Source: Citrifermentans bemidjiense Bem
GTDB taxonomy: Bacteria; Desulfobacterota; Desulfuromonadia; Geobacterales; Geobacteraceae
DNA length: 64,000 nucleotides
NCBI RefSeq assembly: GCF_000020725.1
Contig: NC_011146.1
Location: 682,001-746,000 of the forward strand
Reading direction: 5' to 3'
Below are positions 9,256-18,472 of this stretch, in pieces. Positions within the stretch are counted from its first letter, which is position 1, and each line of letters starts with the position of its first letter. Position numbers and translations under genes: made by a program. The notes under the pieces were generated by a model. It did no database searches. It worked only from the letters and a program-made list of their open reading frames with translations, and was not told where the DNA came from.

Positions 9256-11850
9256 TCATGCCTTTTTCCCGATGGTCAGGGAGTCTCCCTGCGCCGGGAG
9301 GTCGACCACCACTATGTCGCCCGGGGCGAACTTGTTCTCAAGCAGCATGAGCGCCAGCGGGTCCTGGATCTTCCTTTGCAGCGCGCGCTTGAGCGGCCTT
9401 GCCCCGTAGGCAGGGTCGTATCCCTCCCGGGCCAGGAATTCGCGAGCCTGCTCGGTCACCTCCAAGCCGAGTCCCTTTTCCTCCAGTCTTTTGGTGAGCG
9501 ACTGCAATTGGATGGAGACGATTTCCTTGATCCTTTCCAGCGGCAGCGAGTGGTAGATGACGATCTCGTCGACCCGGTTCAGGAACTCGGGCTTGAATGC
9601 CTCCCGCAGGGTCTCCATGACCTCGCTTTGCATTTTTCCGTAGTCGGCGGCCCCGTACTGCTGGATCCACTGCGACCCCAGGTTGCTGGTCATGATGATG
9701 ACCGAGTTCTTGAAATCGACCGTCCGCCCCTGGCCGTCGGTGAGCCGGCCGTCGTCCAATATTTGCAGGAAGACGTTGAACACCTCGGGGTGCGCCTTCT
9801 CGATCTCGTCGAATAGGACGATGCAGTAGGGGCGGCGGCGCACCGCCTCGGTGAGTTGCCCTCCCTCCTCGTAGCCGACGTACCCGGGAGGGGCTCCGAT
9901 CAGGCGGGCGACCGTGTGCTTCTCCTGGTATTCGCTCATGTCGATGCGGACGATGGCCTGATCGTCGTCGAAGAGAAACGAGGCCAAGGCCCGTGCCGTC
10001 TCGGTCTTGCCGACGCCGGTAGGTCCCAGGAAGATGAAGGAGCCGATGGGGCGGTTGGGGTCGGATAGGCCGCTGCGGGCGCGCCGCACCGCGTTCGCCA
10101 CCAGGGTGAGCGCCTCGTCCTGCCCCACCACGCGGCTTTTGAGCCGCTCCTCCATCTTGACCAGCTTGTCGGACTCGGTCTCCAGCATCCGGTTCACCGG
10201 TATGCCGGTCCACTTGGCCACCACCTCGGCCACCATCTCGGCGTCGACTTCTTCCGGGAGCATCTTCTCTTCCTTCTGGACCGACTCCAGGGTGAGCCGC
10301 TTCTCCTCCATCTCCTTCTCGATGGCGGGTATCTCGCCGTAGCGGATCTCGGCGGTGCGGGCCAAGAGCCCGTCGCGCTCCGCACGCTTGGCTTCCTCGG
10401 CTTTCTCCTCCTTGCGCTGCTTCAGCTCCCCCAAATCCTTAAGGAGGTTGGTCTCCCTTTTCCAATGTTCGTTCAGCTTCGCCGACTGCGCCTTCAACCC
10501 GTCCAGTTCCTCCTCTAGCTTTTTGAGCCGGTCCAGCACCTTCGTGTCCTGCTCGCGCAGCATGGCCTGGCGCTCGATCTCGAGCTGGATGATGCGCCGG
10601 TCGATTTCGTCGATCTCGGTCGGCTTCGAATCGATCTCGATCCGTAGGCGGGACGCGGCCTCGTCGATCAGGTCGATCGCTTTGTCGGGGAGGAAGCGGT
10701 CGGTGATGTAGCGGTCCGAAAGGGTGGCCGCGGCGATGATGGCGCCGTCCTTGATCCGTATCTTGTGGTAGTTCTCGTACTTCTCCTTGAGCCCCCTGAG
10801 GATGGAGATGGTCTCCTCCACGCTCGGCTCGCCGGCGAATACCTGCTGGAAGCGGCGTTCCAGGGCGGCGTCCTTCTCGATGTGCTTGCGGTATTCGTTG
10901 AGGGTCGTGGCGCCGATGCAGTGCAGCTCTCCGCGGGCCAGGGCCGGCTTCAGCATGTTGGAGGCGTCCATCGCCCCCTCGGCGGCACCGGCTCCCACCA
11001 GCGTGTGCATCTCGTCGATGAAGAGGATGATCTTACCTTCCGAGCGCGCCACCTCCTTGATCACCGCCTTCAGGCGCTCCTCGAACTCGCCGCGGTACTT
11101 CGCCCCTGCGATCAGCGCCCCCATGTCGAGCGCCATGATCACCTTGTCCTTGAGCGATTCGGGGACGTCGCCCGAAACGATGCGCTGGGCGAGTCCCTCG
11201 ACGATGGCGGTCTTGCCGACGCCAGGCTCCCCGATCAGCACCGGGTTGTTCTTGGTGCGGCGCGACAGGACCTGGAGCACCCTTCTTACTTCGTCGTCGC
11301 GCCCGATCACCGGGTCGAGTTTCCCCTGCCTTGCCAGGTCGGTGAGGTCGCGACAGTACTTGGCAAGCGCCTGGTATTTCCCCTCCGGGTCCTGCTCGTT
11401 CACCGCCTCGCCGCCGCGCAGTTCTTTGAGCGCCGACAGGATCCCGTCGCGGGTAACCCCGTTCTGGCTCAAGAGCCGGGAACTCGGTGCGTCCTTCGCT
11501 GCCACCAGCGCCAAAAGCAGGTGCTCCGTGGAGACGAACGCGTCGTGCATGGAGTCCGCCTCTTTCTGGGCCTGGTCCAGTACCCGGTTCAGCGTGGCGG
11601 AGAGCGAGACCTGGGCAGCTCCGGTGACCTTGGGCAGACGCTTCAGCGTCTCGTCGACGCTCTCGCGCAGCTTGGCCAGCGGCGCTCCTATTTTCTTCAA
11701 AAGGTCGGGGACGAACCCTCCCTCCTGGTCTATGAGGGCGAGCAGCAGGTGTTCGGCCTCGATGCTGCCGGCGGACATCTCTGCCGCTTTCTCCTGCGCC
11801 GTCACCAGTGCTTCCTGTGTCTTAACGGTCATTTTTTCCGGTCGTATCAT
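9256..11850 (-). CDS. clpB: ATP-dependent disaggregase ClpB
   Basis: At 864 residues this has the full ClpB layout: N-terminal Clp repeat domain (1-150), first AAA+ module with Walker [14 protein letters not shown] near residue 205, a long coiled-coil middle domain (about 400-530, lysine/glutamate-rich), and a second AAA+ module with [15 protein letters not shown] near residue 605 and sensor/arginine motifs, ending in the ClpB C-terminal domain. The middle domain separates it from ClpA and ClpC. It works with DnaK to pull apart protein aggregates. ATG at 11850 is preceded by AGGAGG at good spacing; the later ATG seven codons in is less likely. Probably heat-shock controlled, in keeping with rpoH nearby. 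Confidence 0.98.
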   Translation of the reverse strand: MIRPEKMTVKTQEALVTAQEKAAEMSAGSIEAEHLLLALIDQEGGFVPDLLKKIGAPLAKLRESVDETLKRLPKVTGAAQVSLSATLNRVLDQAQKEADSMHDAFVSTEHLLLALVAAKDAPSSRLLSQNGVTRDGILSALKELRGGEAVNEQDPEGKYQALAKYCRDLTDLARQGKLDPVIGRDDEVRRVLQVLSRRTKNNPVLIGEPGVGKTAIVEGLAQRIVSGDVPESLKDKVIMALDMGALIAGAKYRGEFEERLKAVIKEVARSEGKIILFIDEMHTLVGAGAAEGAMDASNMLKPALARGELHCIGATTLNEYRKHIEKDAALERRFQQVFAGEPSVEETISILRGLKEKYENYHKIRIKDGAIIAAATLSDRYITDRFLPDKAIDLIDEAASRLRIEIDSKPTEIDEIDRRIIQLEIERQAMLREQDTKVLDRLKKLEEELDGLKAQSAKLNEHWKRETNLLKDLGELKQRKEEKAEEAKRAERDGLLARTAEIRYGEIPAIEKEMEEKRLTLESVQKEEKMLPEEVDAEMVAEVVAKWTGIPVNRMLETESDKLVKMEERLKSRVVGQDEALTLVANAVRRARSGLSDPNRPIGSFIFLGPTGVGKTETARALASFLFDDDQAIVRIDMSEYQEKHTVARLIGAPPGYVGYEEGGQLTEAVRRRPYCIVLFDEIEKAHPEVFNVFLQILDDGRLTDGQGRTVDFKNSVIIMTSNLGSQWIQQYGAADYGKMQSEVMETLREAFKPEFLNRVDEIVIYHSLPLERIKEIVSIQLQSLTKRLEEKGLGLEVTEQAREFLAREGYDPAYGARPLKRALQRKIQDPLALMLLENKFAPGDIVVVDLPAQGDSLTIGKKA

Positions 11851-11879
11851 GGCAGTGCCTCCTAAAGTCCTAGAAGAAG

Positions 11880-11905
11880 ATAAGTAGGGGGATGGGTAGT
11901 GTCAA
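11880..11905 (-). promoter_or_regulatory. Possible clpB promoter (TTGACA)
   Basis: On the minus strand CTTGACA (TTGACA at 11905-11900) lies about 50 bp upstream of the clpB start, with C-rich sequence and TTATCT about 16 nt further. The CTTGA and C-run resemble a sigma-32 promoter, but the spacing is not canonical, so the sigma class is open. Confidence 0.35.
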
Positions 11906-12101
11906 GGCTGGGCGAGGTTTTTAGCTTGAGAGTATGGGCGGGAGCGCCCGAAGAGTTTGCCGCTTCGCCAATGCTTGTGGTGCGCGGCAAGATATGGCAT
12001 TATCCGCACGGTACAAAGCGATCCGTAAGCAACTTTGCAGGCGCGGTGTTACCTGGTTCAGGCACAAGCAACGACGCTGTGAGATTGGTAGGGGAAGAAT
12101 T

Positions 12102-12665
12102 GTGGCAAAGCTGACATTGAACGAAAAGGAACATGGCGTCGCGGAAGATCTGGAACTGGATGCCGGGGACGAAGTCGCTGCCGCTATCGAGGAAGATTGG
12201 GACGATCCCATTCCCGACGACGATCTGTACTATGGGGATGAGCCGGAAGAGCTTCTCGACGATGAACAGGATGACGCCGAGGAGCTGGTGTGGGACGGCG
12301 ACGACCTAGCGAGGCCGGTGGTTCCGACGCCCGGATGTGCCGTCAGTTTCTTTGCCGACAACAAGCGTCATCACGCCATCTGTCTTGCCATCATCGGCGA
12401 CGAGGTGCTCCTGGAGCATAAAGACGCCACCCGCTGTTTCCTCTTCATCGGCAAGGTGACGGAGATCGTGCCGCGCATCCGGCGCGGAGTCGTCTCTGCC
12501 ACCATAACCGTCGGAGCACTGAAAAAATGCCGCTACCACTCGGTTCCCAAGAAGTGGCTCCAGGAGATGATCCGGACGGGGCAGAGCTGGAAGGGGATGG
12601 AGGGTGGAGGAAAAGTGGCGCCCCCTCCGGGCGATCTTTTGAAGGGGCAGATGGACCTTTTTTGA
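12102..12665 (+). CDS. Conserved-looking hypothetical acidic protein
   Basis: I do not recognise this 187-residue protein. I chose the GTG at 12102 because AGGGGAAG lies just upstream; in-frame ATGs further up have no ribosome-binding site and poor composition. The N-terminal ~70 residues are strongly acidic (EEDWDDPIPDDDLYYGDE and following). The C-terminal half, from PGCAVSFFADNKRHH, is a compact mixed-charge domain with FLFIGKVTEIVPRIRRG and ends GDLLKGQMDLF. It is cytoplasmic by sequence, with no helix or signal. It is divergent from clpB and followed by a strong terminator, so it is a single-gene unit. Confidence 0.7.
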   Translation: MAKLTLNEKEHGVAEDLELDAGDEVAAAIEEDWDDPIPDDDLYYGDEPEELLDDEQDDAEELVWDGDDLARPVVPTPGCAVSFFADNKRHHAICLAIIGDEVLLEHKDATRCFLFIGKVTEIVPRIRRGVVSATITVGALKKCRYHSVPKKWLQEMIRTGQSWKGMEGGGKVAPPPGDLLKGQMDLF

Positions 12666-12740
12666 GAGTTGGGAGAGACGCAGTGAGTTGCGTTTGGGCA
12701 CAGCAGCAGGAGGGGGGCAGCTCTTCTTCTTATAAATGAC

Positions 12741-12780
12741 GATGGCCGCGCGGGAATCACCCGCGCGGCCATCCTGTTTT
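12741..12780 (+). terminator. Strong intrinsic terminator between convergent genes
   Basis: A 14-bp perfect GC-rich stem (12741-12754 with 12760-12773, loop AATCA) is followed by CTGTTTTT on the plus strand. It ends the hypothetical gene; it may also reduce read-through from ilvE on the other strand. Confidence 0.88.
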
Positions 12781-12785
12781 TGAGG

Positions 12786-13856
12786 CTAGATCTTCCTGAT
12801 CCAGCCGAATCGGTCTTCGATCTTGCCGGTCTGGATCCCGGTCAGCGTGTCGTAGAGCACCTGGGTGTATTTCCCTACGCCGCCGTTGCCCACCTGGACC
12901 GTATCGCCGGCGTAGCTCAGGGTACCGACCGGGGTTACCACCGCGGCGGTGCCGCTGCCGAATGCCTCGGTGATCTTCCCGCTTTTCAGATCCGCCATCA
13001 GGTCGTTGACGTCTATGCGCCGCTCCTCGACCTTCAGGTTCAACGACTTGGCCAGGGTCAGCACCGAGTCACGGGTGATGCCGTTGAGTATGCTTCCTTC
13101 AAGCGGCGCGGTGACGATGGTGTCGCCGTAGGCAAAGAACATGTTCATCGAGCCGACTTCCTCGATGTAACGCTTGTGGACGCCGTCCAGCCAGAGCACC
13201 TGGTCGAACCCTTTCTTCTTGGCCTCGAGTCCCGCCTTGAGCGAGCTGGCGTAGTTGCCGCCGGTCTTGGCCTCGCCGGTGCCGCCCGGGGTTGCCCTCA
13301 CGTAATGGTCCTCCACCATGATCTTCACGGGATTGAAGCCGTTGGCGTAGTAGGCGCCGACCGGGGAGAGAATCACGTAGAAGTAGTAGTGGTCCGAAGG
13401 CTTGATGCCGACATGCGGCTCCACGGCGATCATGGCGGGGCGGATGTAGAGGGAGGTCCCTTCGGCGCCGGGGACCCATTCGCGCTCGGCGGCCACCAAC
13501 TGCTCGATGCCGCTTACAAAGAGTTCCTCGGGGATCTCGGGCATGCAGAGCCGGTCCGCTGAGTGGTTGAAGCGGCGGGCGTTCATCTCGGGACGGAAGA
13601 GAGCAATGGTGCCGTCCTTCCACCTGTAGGCCTTGAGCCCTTCGAAGATTTCCTGGGCATAATGCAACACGAGCGCCGCCGGGTCGAGCTGGAACGGCTC
13701 GTACTTCTTGATCCTGGCATCTACCCACCCCTGGCCGACCTTCCACTCGATCAAAAGCATGCGGTCGGTGAAAATCTTGCCAAAGCCAAGCTGTGATTCG
13801 TCTTTGAATTTCGCCTTTTTCTCCCCCTCGCTGAGGGGCACTATCCTGATTTCCAT
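12786..13856 (-). CDS. ilvE: Branched-chain amino acid aminotransferase
   Basis: The 356-residue protein is a class IV (fold type IV) PLP aminotransferase of the longer type II branched-chain family. Diagnostic stretches are YAQEIFEGLKAYRWKDG, SLYIRPAMIAVEPHVG and GTGEAKTGGNYASSLKAG, where the lysine of AKTGGNY is the PLP-binding residue, and EAFGSGTAAVVTPVG in the C-terminal part. It makes leucine, isoleucine and valine from their keto acids with glutamate as donor. Monocistronic by context, with convergent and divergent neighbours. Confidence 0.96.
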   Translation of the reverse strand: MEIRIVPLSEGEKKAKFKDESQLGFGKIFTDRMLLIEWKVGQGWVDARIKKYEPFQLDPAALVLHYAQEIFEGLKAYRWKDGTIALFRPEMNARRFNHSADRLCMPEIPEELFVSGIEQLVAAEREWVPGAEGTSLYIRPAMIAVEPHVGIKPSDHYYFYVILSPVGAYYANGFNPVKIMVEDHYVRATPGGTGEAKTGGNYASSLKAGLEAKKKGFDQVLWLDGVHKRYIEEVGSMNMFFAYGDTIVTAPLEGSILNGITRDSVLTLAKSLNLKVEERRIDVNDLMADLKSGKITEAFGSGTAAVVTPVGTLSYAGDTVQVGNGGVGKYTQVLYDTLTGIQTGKIEDRFGWIRKI

Positions 13857-13993
13857 GTGGCAGAACCTCCGGTTTTCGGCGCCAGGCGTCGCTTTTATTC
13901 GATCTTTTCGTTTACCATATTCAGGATAGGGGGCGCAAGCAATTTAACCCGCCGCAAGCCCCTGTTTCGGCCACGGTTATTTCACGCAGGACC

Positions 13994-14022
13994 TTGATTT
14001 TTTACATGCTGCTTGATATATT
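13994..14022 (+). promoter_or_regulatory. Sigma-70-type promoter of rpoH
   Basis: TTGATT (13994-13999) and TATATT (14017-14022) are separated by exactly 17 bp. The predicted start point near 14029 falls inside the CIRCE operator. Confidence 0.75.
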
Positions 14023-14023
14023 G

Positions 14024-14050
14024 TTAGCGCTCACGAGAGCGGAGTGCTAA
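14024..14050. promoter_or_regulatory. CIRCE operator (HrcA site) on the rpoH promoter
   Basis: TTAGCGCTC, nine bases, then GAGTGCTAA: this differs from the CIRCE consensus (TTAGCACTC-N9-GAGTGCTAA) at one base. It begins two bases after the -10 hexamer, the usual place for HrcA to block transcription. Confidence 0.92.
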
Positions 14051-14092
14051 CAGCAGGAGGCAAAACCTGCACTCACAGGGGGTAACAGTACT

Positions 14093-14950
14093 ATGACACA
14101 CAGCATGCCGGTACCTATCGACAACCTGACCCTTTACCTCGCGGAAATCAACCGTTTTCCGCTGCTTACGGCGGACGAGGAAATGGATTTGGCTGGCAGG
14201 TTCCGTCGCGAGGGAGACCTTGAGGCGGCGCACCGGCTGATCACCGCGAACCTTCGTTTCGTGGTGAAAATAGCAGGCGAATACCGTTCCTACGGGATGA
14301 AGATGCTCGACCTGATCCAGGAAGGGAATATCGGGCTGATGATGGCGGTGAGAAAGTTCGACCCTGACAAGGGGGTGCGGCTCATCTCCTACGCGGTCTG
14401 GTGGATTAGGGCCTACATCCAGAACCACATCATCTCCGCCTGGAGCCTGTTAAAGATCGGGACCACGCAGGCGCAGAGAAAGCTCTTCTTTAAGCTGAAC
14501 CAGGCGAAGCAGGCGATCGTCAACATGACCGGCGAGGGCGACCTGCACGCGGCGGCGATATCGCTGGACGTGAAGGACAACGAGGCCCGGGAGATGGAAC
14601 AGCGCCTCCGGGGCGAATTGTCGCTCGACGTCGAGATGTTCGAAGGCGAGGGAGGGGGGACCTTCCTGGAGAGCCTTCCCGACCTGCGGCAGAACCAGGA
14701 GGAGATGCTGGCCGAGCGCCAGGAGACCACCATCCTAGAGCGAAACGTAGCCAGCGCGCTGGAAAACCTGAACGAGAAAGAGAAGTTCGTCATCGAGCAG
14801 CGCGTAGCCGCGGAGGACCCGATGACCCTGCAGGAAATAGCCGATCACTTCTCCATCTCGCGCGAGCGGGTCCGCCAGATAGAAGAGGGTGCGCTCAAGA
14901 AGATGAAGCGCTTCCTCGCCCCGCTGGTGATGGAAGCCGAGGCGGCGTAA
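14093..14950 (+). CDS. rpoH: Heat-shock RNA polymerase sigma factor RpoH (sigma-32)
   Basis: The 285-residue protein has sigma-70 regions 1.2, 2, 3 and 4. Region 2 is visible as LIQEGNIGLMMAVRKFDP then YAVWWIRAYIQ, the RpoH-box as QRKLFFKLNQAKQ, and region 4.2 as ISRERVRQIEEGALKKMKRF. It directs RNA polymerase to heat-shock promoters. The ATG at 14093 has a GGGGG ribosome-binding site, a little far upstream. The promoter is standard sigma-70 but overlaps a CIRCE element, so HrcA should repress it until proteins unfold; sigma-32 output would then depend on the HrcA circuit. The gene has its own terminator. Confidence 0.96.
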   Translation: MTHSMPVPIDNLTLYLAEINRFPLLTADEEMDLAGRFRREGDLEAAHRLITANLRFVVKIAGEYRSYGMKMLDLIQEGNIGLMMAVRKFDPDKGVRLISYAVWWIRAYIQNHIISAWSLLKIGTTQAQRKLFFKLNQAKQAIVNMTGEGDLHAAAISLDVKDNEAREMEQRLRGELSLDVEMFEGEGGGTFLESLPDLRQNQEEMLAERQETTILERNVASALENLNEKEKFVIEQRVAAEDPMTLQEIADHFSISRERVRQIEEGALKKMKRFLAPLVMEAEAA

Positions 14951-14978
14951 CCGAAGCTGCCGCTGATACAACAAAATT

Positions 14979-15016
14979 TAAAAGGGCGCCTCCGGAAATG
15001 GAAGCGCCCTTTTTTT
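14979..15016 (+). terminator. Intrinsic terminator of rpoH
   Basis: Inverted repeat AAAAGGGCGCCTCC...GGAAGCGCCCTTTT with one mismatch, followed by seven T, 30 bp after the rpoH stop. Confidence 0.92.
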
Positions 15017-15046
15017 ATGCTGCATTCTTTACTTACGAAGGTTGGT

Positions 15047-15079
15047 TCCCCCTCCCCTTGCGGGAGGGGGTGAGCTGGG
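15047..15079. repeat. Dispersed repeat, CCCTCCCC/GGGAGGGG family
   Basis: Short copy of the hairpin repeat also present at 4794-4835, 28419-28462 and 55226-55260, in the gap between rpoH and plsY. Confidence 0.6.
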
Positions 15080-15149
15080 AATAGCTTGATTTTGATAGTG
15101 CAACATCCTAACCGAACAGTGCTGGGGACAGGAGTGATTTGCCTTGACC

Positions 15150-15731
<582 letters not shown>

Positions 15732-15892
15732 AGAAAGGTCCCCCCGTTACTTAATGAAAATACCGCGGCATCCTACAGTATTTTCCTTAAAACCGCAAGG
15801 CCGGGGGCGGCGCCAAAATCGGAAGCGCGCCTGGGACAACCGCCGGCGTGGTGCGAAAAGAGAGAGACGCTTGAGGATTTCTGGAGGGTTTG

Positions 15893-16330
15893 CTAGCTGC
15901 GGACCACGGGGGGAGGGGTTCTTTTTTCCTCGAACCAGAGCACGGCTCCCGCCATCGCCAGGAACACAGCATCCCGCGACAGGGCGAGCCAGGGGGAGGT
16001 CTTGCCCCCGCCGAAGCAACCGCAGTCGATGTCGAGCCCGCGCACGATCAGCGAAGCGAGAGCTGCCATGAAGACCACGTTCAGCGCCGCAACGATGAGA
16101 GCGCAAGCCCTGACCCGGTATCCCGACACCAGCAGCACTCCGCAGATCAGTTCCAGGAAGGGAAGCACCGCCGCGGTGAAGTAGCTCCAGAAGTAGGGGA
16201 GGATCTGGTAGCTGGCCACGCTCCCGGCGAAGGTGACCGGGTCGGCGATCTTCGGGAGCGCAGCGTAGATGAATATCCCGCCCAGAGCGATCCGGACGGC
16301 GACAGGAAGGTATCGCTTCACAGCGCTCAT
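15893..16330 (-). CDS. DoxX/MauE-family membrane protein
   Basis: A 145-residue protein with four hydrophobic helices of the MauE/DoxX type, starting MSAVKRYLPVAVRIALGGIF. The conserved cysteine pair in DIDCGCFGGG between helices three and four is typical of MauE-like proteins, thought to handle thiol-disulfide exchange in the membrane. Its ATG overlaps the stop of the upstream rhodanese gene (ATGA) with a GGGGGAACG ribosome-binding site, so the two are translationally coupled. A role in moving sulfur or disulfides with that rhodanese is an inference. Confidence 0.8.
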   Translation of the reverse strand: MSAVKRYLPVAVRIALGGIFIYAALPKIADPVTFAGSVASYQILPYFWSYFTAAVLPFLELICGVLLVSGYRVRACALIVAALNVVFMAALASLIVRGLDIDCGCFGGGKTSPWLALSRDAVFLAMAGAVLWFEEKRTPPPVVRS

Positions 16331-16821
16331 CGTTCCCCCTTCGCTAACGGGTAGCCCGCGTCCCGCCATTCAGGAAGTCCCCCTTCGAAAACGTAGACCG
16401 AGCCATATCCGGAACCGATCAGGAGCTTAGCGAGCTCCATGCTGTCGTGGCAGGAAAAGCCGTTGCAGTAGGCGATAACGACCGAATCCTTGCCGACTTT
16501 TTCCAGGAGCGGGCTCTTTCCCGTGCGCTTTTTGGCCTCCTCGAGCGGCAGCGGCAGCGCGCCGGCGATGTGTTCCTCGCGGAAACTTGCGGCACTGCGT
16601 GCATCCACAACCACCGCCTGCCCCGCGTCCAGCATCTCCTTGACCTGGGCGAGCCCGACCGGCATGGGAAGCTGTTCGCCCGCCTGCGCGGGGGCTGCCT
16701 GCCGCGTGGGGGCGCCGCGCCAGGCGTCGGCCAGGAGCGTCCGGTTCCAGAAAACGCCGAGCGCTGCGGCGACCAGGACGATCAGCGAAATTTCTATTAT
16801 TGAAACAGTAGTTTTAGCCAT
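16327..16821 (-). CDS. Membrane-anchored rhodanese-like domain protein
   Basis: 164 residues: one N-terminal transmembrane helix (about 6-28), a short proline/alanine linker, then a rhodanese domain. The active-site loop is IAYCNGFSCHDSMELA, with the catalytic-position cysteine in YCNGFSC, and the domain ends VFEGGLPEWRDAGYPL. Such proteins carry sulfane sulfur; the anchor places the domain on the periplasmic side. I chose the ATG at 16821 (AAGGGTG upstream); a GTG four codons earlier is possible. It overlaps the MauE-like gene by four bases. Confidence 0.85.
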   Translation of the reverse strand: MAKTTVSIIEISLIVLVAAALGVFWNRTLLADAWRGAPTRQAAPAQAGEQLPMPVGLAQVKEMLDAGQAVVVDARSAASFREEHIAGALPLPLEEAKKRTGKSPLLEKVGKDSVVIAYCNGFSCHDSMELAKLLIGSGYGSVYVFEGGLPEWRDAGYPLAKGER

Positions 16822-16952
16822 GGGTTTTGGCACCCTTTATGAACATCTGCGCCCGCCGAGGGCGGCTGGTCCCCGCGGAGGGGACGATTTACCTGACAGA
16901 TGTTACGCAAAAGAGATGCCGAGGTCAACGGTGCGATGAAATAGGGCGGGGG

Positions 16953-17393
16953 CTAGTCGGATTCGTGCTCAGGGGGGTAGATGTCGTGTTCCTCCAGCCA
17001 ATGCGCGGCGCGTGTGGTGAGAAGTTCCTCCCGCAGCGCCTGGAAGCGCTCCATCTCCTCAGGGTAGAAGGAGAGGATCTCGTTGAGCTTTCCGTGCGAA
17101 TGCCTCCCGGTGAAGGCCCGCACCAGCATCGCCTTCAAGCCGTCGTTGCCGATCCCCTGGATGAAGGCGTGCACCATCTGGCGTTCCTGCCCGTAGTCGA
17201 AGGGAGGGATTTCGAGGTACCGCTCCTGGTTCTCCCCCACCTCTTCCCAGAAAGACTCGTCGTCGTACTCGGCCGGGACGGAGAACACCTCGCCGGTCTC
17301 GCGGTCGAGAAAATAGATCATCTCGGTGTCGCCGTTTTCGAAGGCCTCCATCAGGTCCTCCCAGACGATCTCCAGATTGCGCATAGCGTGCAT
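16953..17393 (-). CDS. UPF0158 family protein
   Basis: A 146-residue soluble, acidic protein that I place in UPF0158 from the opening pattern IVWEDLMEAFENGDTEMIYFLD followed by a tyrosine/aspartate-rich central part and PFDYGQERQMVHAF. Function of the family is unknown. GAAGAGG lies five bases before the ATG. It stands alone between the rhodanese gene and lpxH, and is transcribed away from lpxH. Confidence 0.75.
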   Translation of the reverse strand: MHAMRNLEIVWEDLMEAFENGDTEMIYFLDRETGEVFSVPAEYDDESFWEEVGENQERYLEIPPFDYGQERQMVHAFIQGIGNDGLKAMLVRAFTGRHSHGKLNEILSFYPEEMERFQALREELLTTRAAHWLEEHDIYPPEHESD

Positions 17394-17481
17394 CGATACC
17401 TCTTCAACATCAGCTTTGTAGCCAGGGGCAAGATTAATACAAGAGAGCCGCAGGCTAAATGAGCCCTCGGCGCCTGTTCAC

Positions 17482-17510
17482 TTTACCAAAGTTGCATTTT
17501 TGTATATATT
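17482..17510 (+). promoter_or_regulatory. Promoter of lpxH placing +1 at the start codon
   Basis: TTTACC (17482-17487), 17 bp, TATATT (17505-17510). The expected transcription start, seven bases beyond the -10, is 17517, the A of the ATG. No ribosome-binding site is present. Confidence 0.55.
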
Positions 17511-17516
17511 GCGCGC

Positions 17517-18236
17517 ATGCGCAAGATCTTCATCGCCGATGCCCACCTGAAAAGACCGGAAGACGCCAACTACCGCACCCTGGTCCGGTTCCTGGAGAAC
17601 CTCCCCGCCGACACGGAGACGCTCTATCTCCTGGGGGACATCTTCGAGTTCTGGATCGGCAACCCAGAGCCTGTGTACGGCCACTACCGGGAGATCGTCG
17701 ACTGCCTGAAGCAGGTGAGGGGGCGCGGCGTGCGCATCGTCTACTTCGAAGGGAACCATGATTTCCATCTGGACCGCTTCTTCGGGGAAAAACTGCAGGC
17801 AGAGGTTCATCGCGCCGGAGCGTTGCTGGAAATCGGGGGGCAGAAGGTCTATGTGTGCCACGGCGACGAGATCAACCGCGAGGATTACCGCTATCGCGCC
17901 TTCCGGCTGCTGCTGCATAACCCCGTGGTAAAGGCGCTGGTCCCCATCTTCTCCAGGAGGATCGCGGACCACGCGGCGGCGGTGCTGTCGCGCCGCTCCA
18001 GCAGCAAGCACTCCTTACGCGAAAAGCGCTGGGACTACCGGGTCATCCTCGATTCCTTCGCCCGCAACCGCTTCGCCTCGGGGTGCGACGCGGTCATCAC
18101 CGGCCATTACCACCTTCCCATGATAAAGCGGGAGCCGGGGCGCCTTTTCATCTCTTTGGGCGACTGGATCACCCACTATTCCTACGCGCAGTGGCTGGAC
18201 GGCGAGTTCACCCTGGAGAGTTACCGGGAGAACTAG
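17517..18236 (+). CDS. lpxH: UDP-2,3-diacylglucosamine hydrolase-like metallophosphoesterase
   Basis: The 239-residue protein is a calcineurin-type phosphoesterase of the LpxH group. Metal-binding motifs in order: ADAH near residue 8, GDIFEFWIG near 40, GNHDF near 80, CHGDEIN near 115, GHYHLP near 195. LpxH removes UMP from UDP-2,3-diacylglucosamine in lipid A synthesis at the membrane surface. The canonical Escherichia enzyme has GNRD where this has GNHD, so this is the variant (LpxH2-like) group and the substrate is less certain. It appears to be leaderless. Its stop overlaps the convergent YkgJ-type gene by four bases. Confidence 0.75.
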   Translation: MRKIFIADAHLKRPEDANYRTLVRFLENLPADTETLYLLGDIFEFWIGNPEPVYGHYREIVDCLKQVRGRGVRIVYFEGNHDFHLDRFFGEKLQAEVHRAGALLEIGGQKVYVCHGDEINREDYRYRAFRLLLHNPVVKALVPIFSRRIADHAAAVLSRRSSSKHSLREKRWDYRVILDSFARNRFASGCDAVITGHYHLPMIKREPGRLFISLGDWITHYSYAQWLDGEFTLESYREN

Positions 18237-18463
18237 CCCACCCCGAAGAGCCTCTGGTAGTTGGCCACCCGCTTCTCCAGGGTCGGGGCCGCGATGGCCC
18301 GGCAGATGTCGTCGGGGCGGTAGCCGCGGCAGACCTTAGGGCGCTCCTCGTAGATGCCGCAGACCAGACTCTCCATGAGGTGCGGGCATCTCTCCCCCGC
18401 CTTTTTCCCCAGCGTGCTGATGTCCGGCGCAACGCAGCAGGTGCCGCATCCTGAACATTCCAT
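18233..18463 (-). CDS. YkgJ-type cysteine cluster protein
   Basis: A 76-residue protein with the CxxCxxCC pattern (CSGCGTCC at residues 3-10) and further cysteines in RCPHL, VCGIY, VCRGY and ICRA, matching the zinc/iron-chelating YkgJ family (UPF0153). It is likely a small metal- or cluster-binding protein; role unknown. It follows the transpeptidase gene after 9 bp on the same strand. Confidence 0.8.
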   Translation of the reverse strand: MECSGCGTCCVAPDISTLGKKAGERCPHLMESLVCGIYEERPKVCRGYRPDDICRAIAAPTLEKRVANYQRLFGVG

Positions 18464-18472
18464 TGCCGTCCC

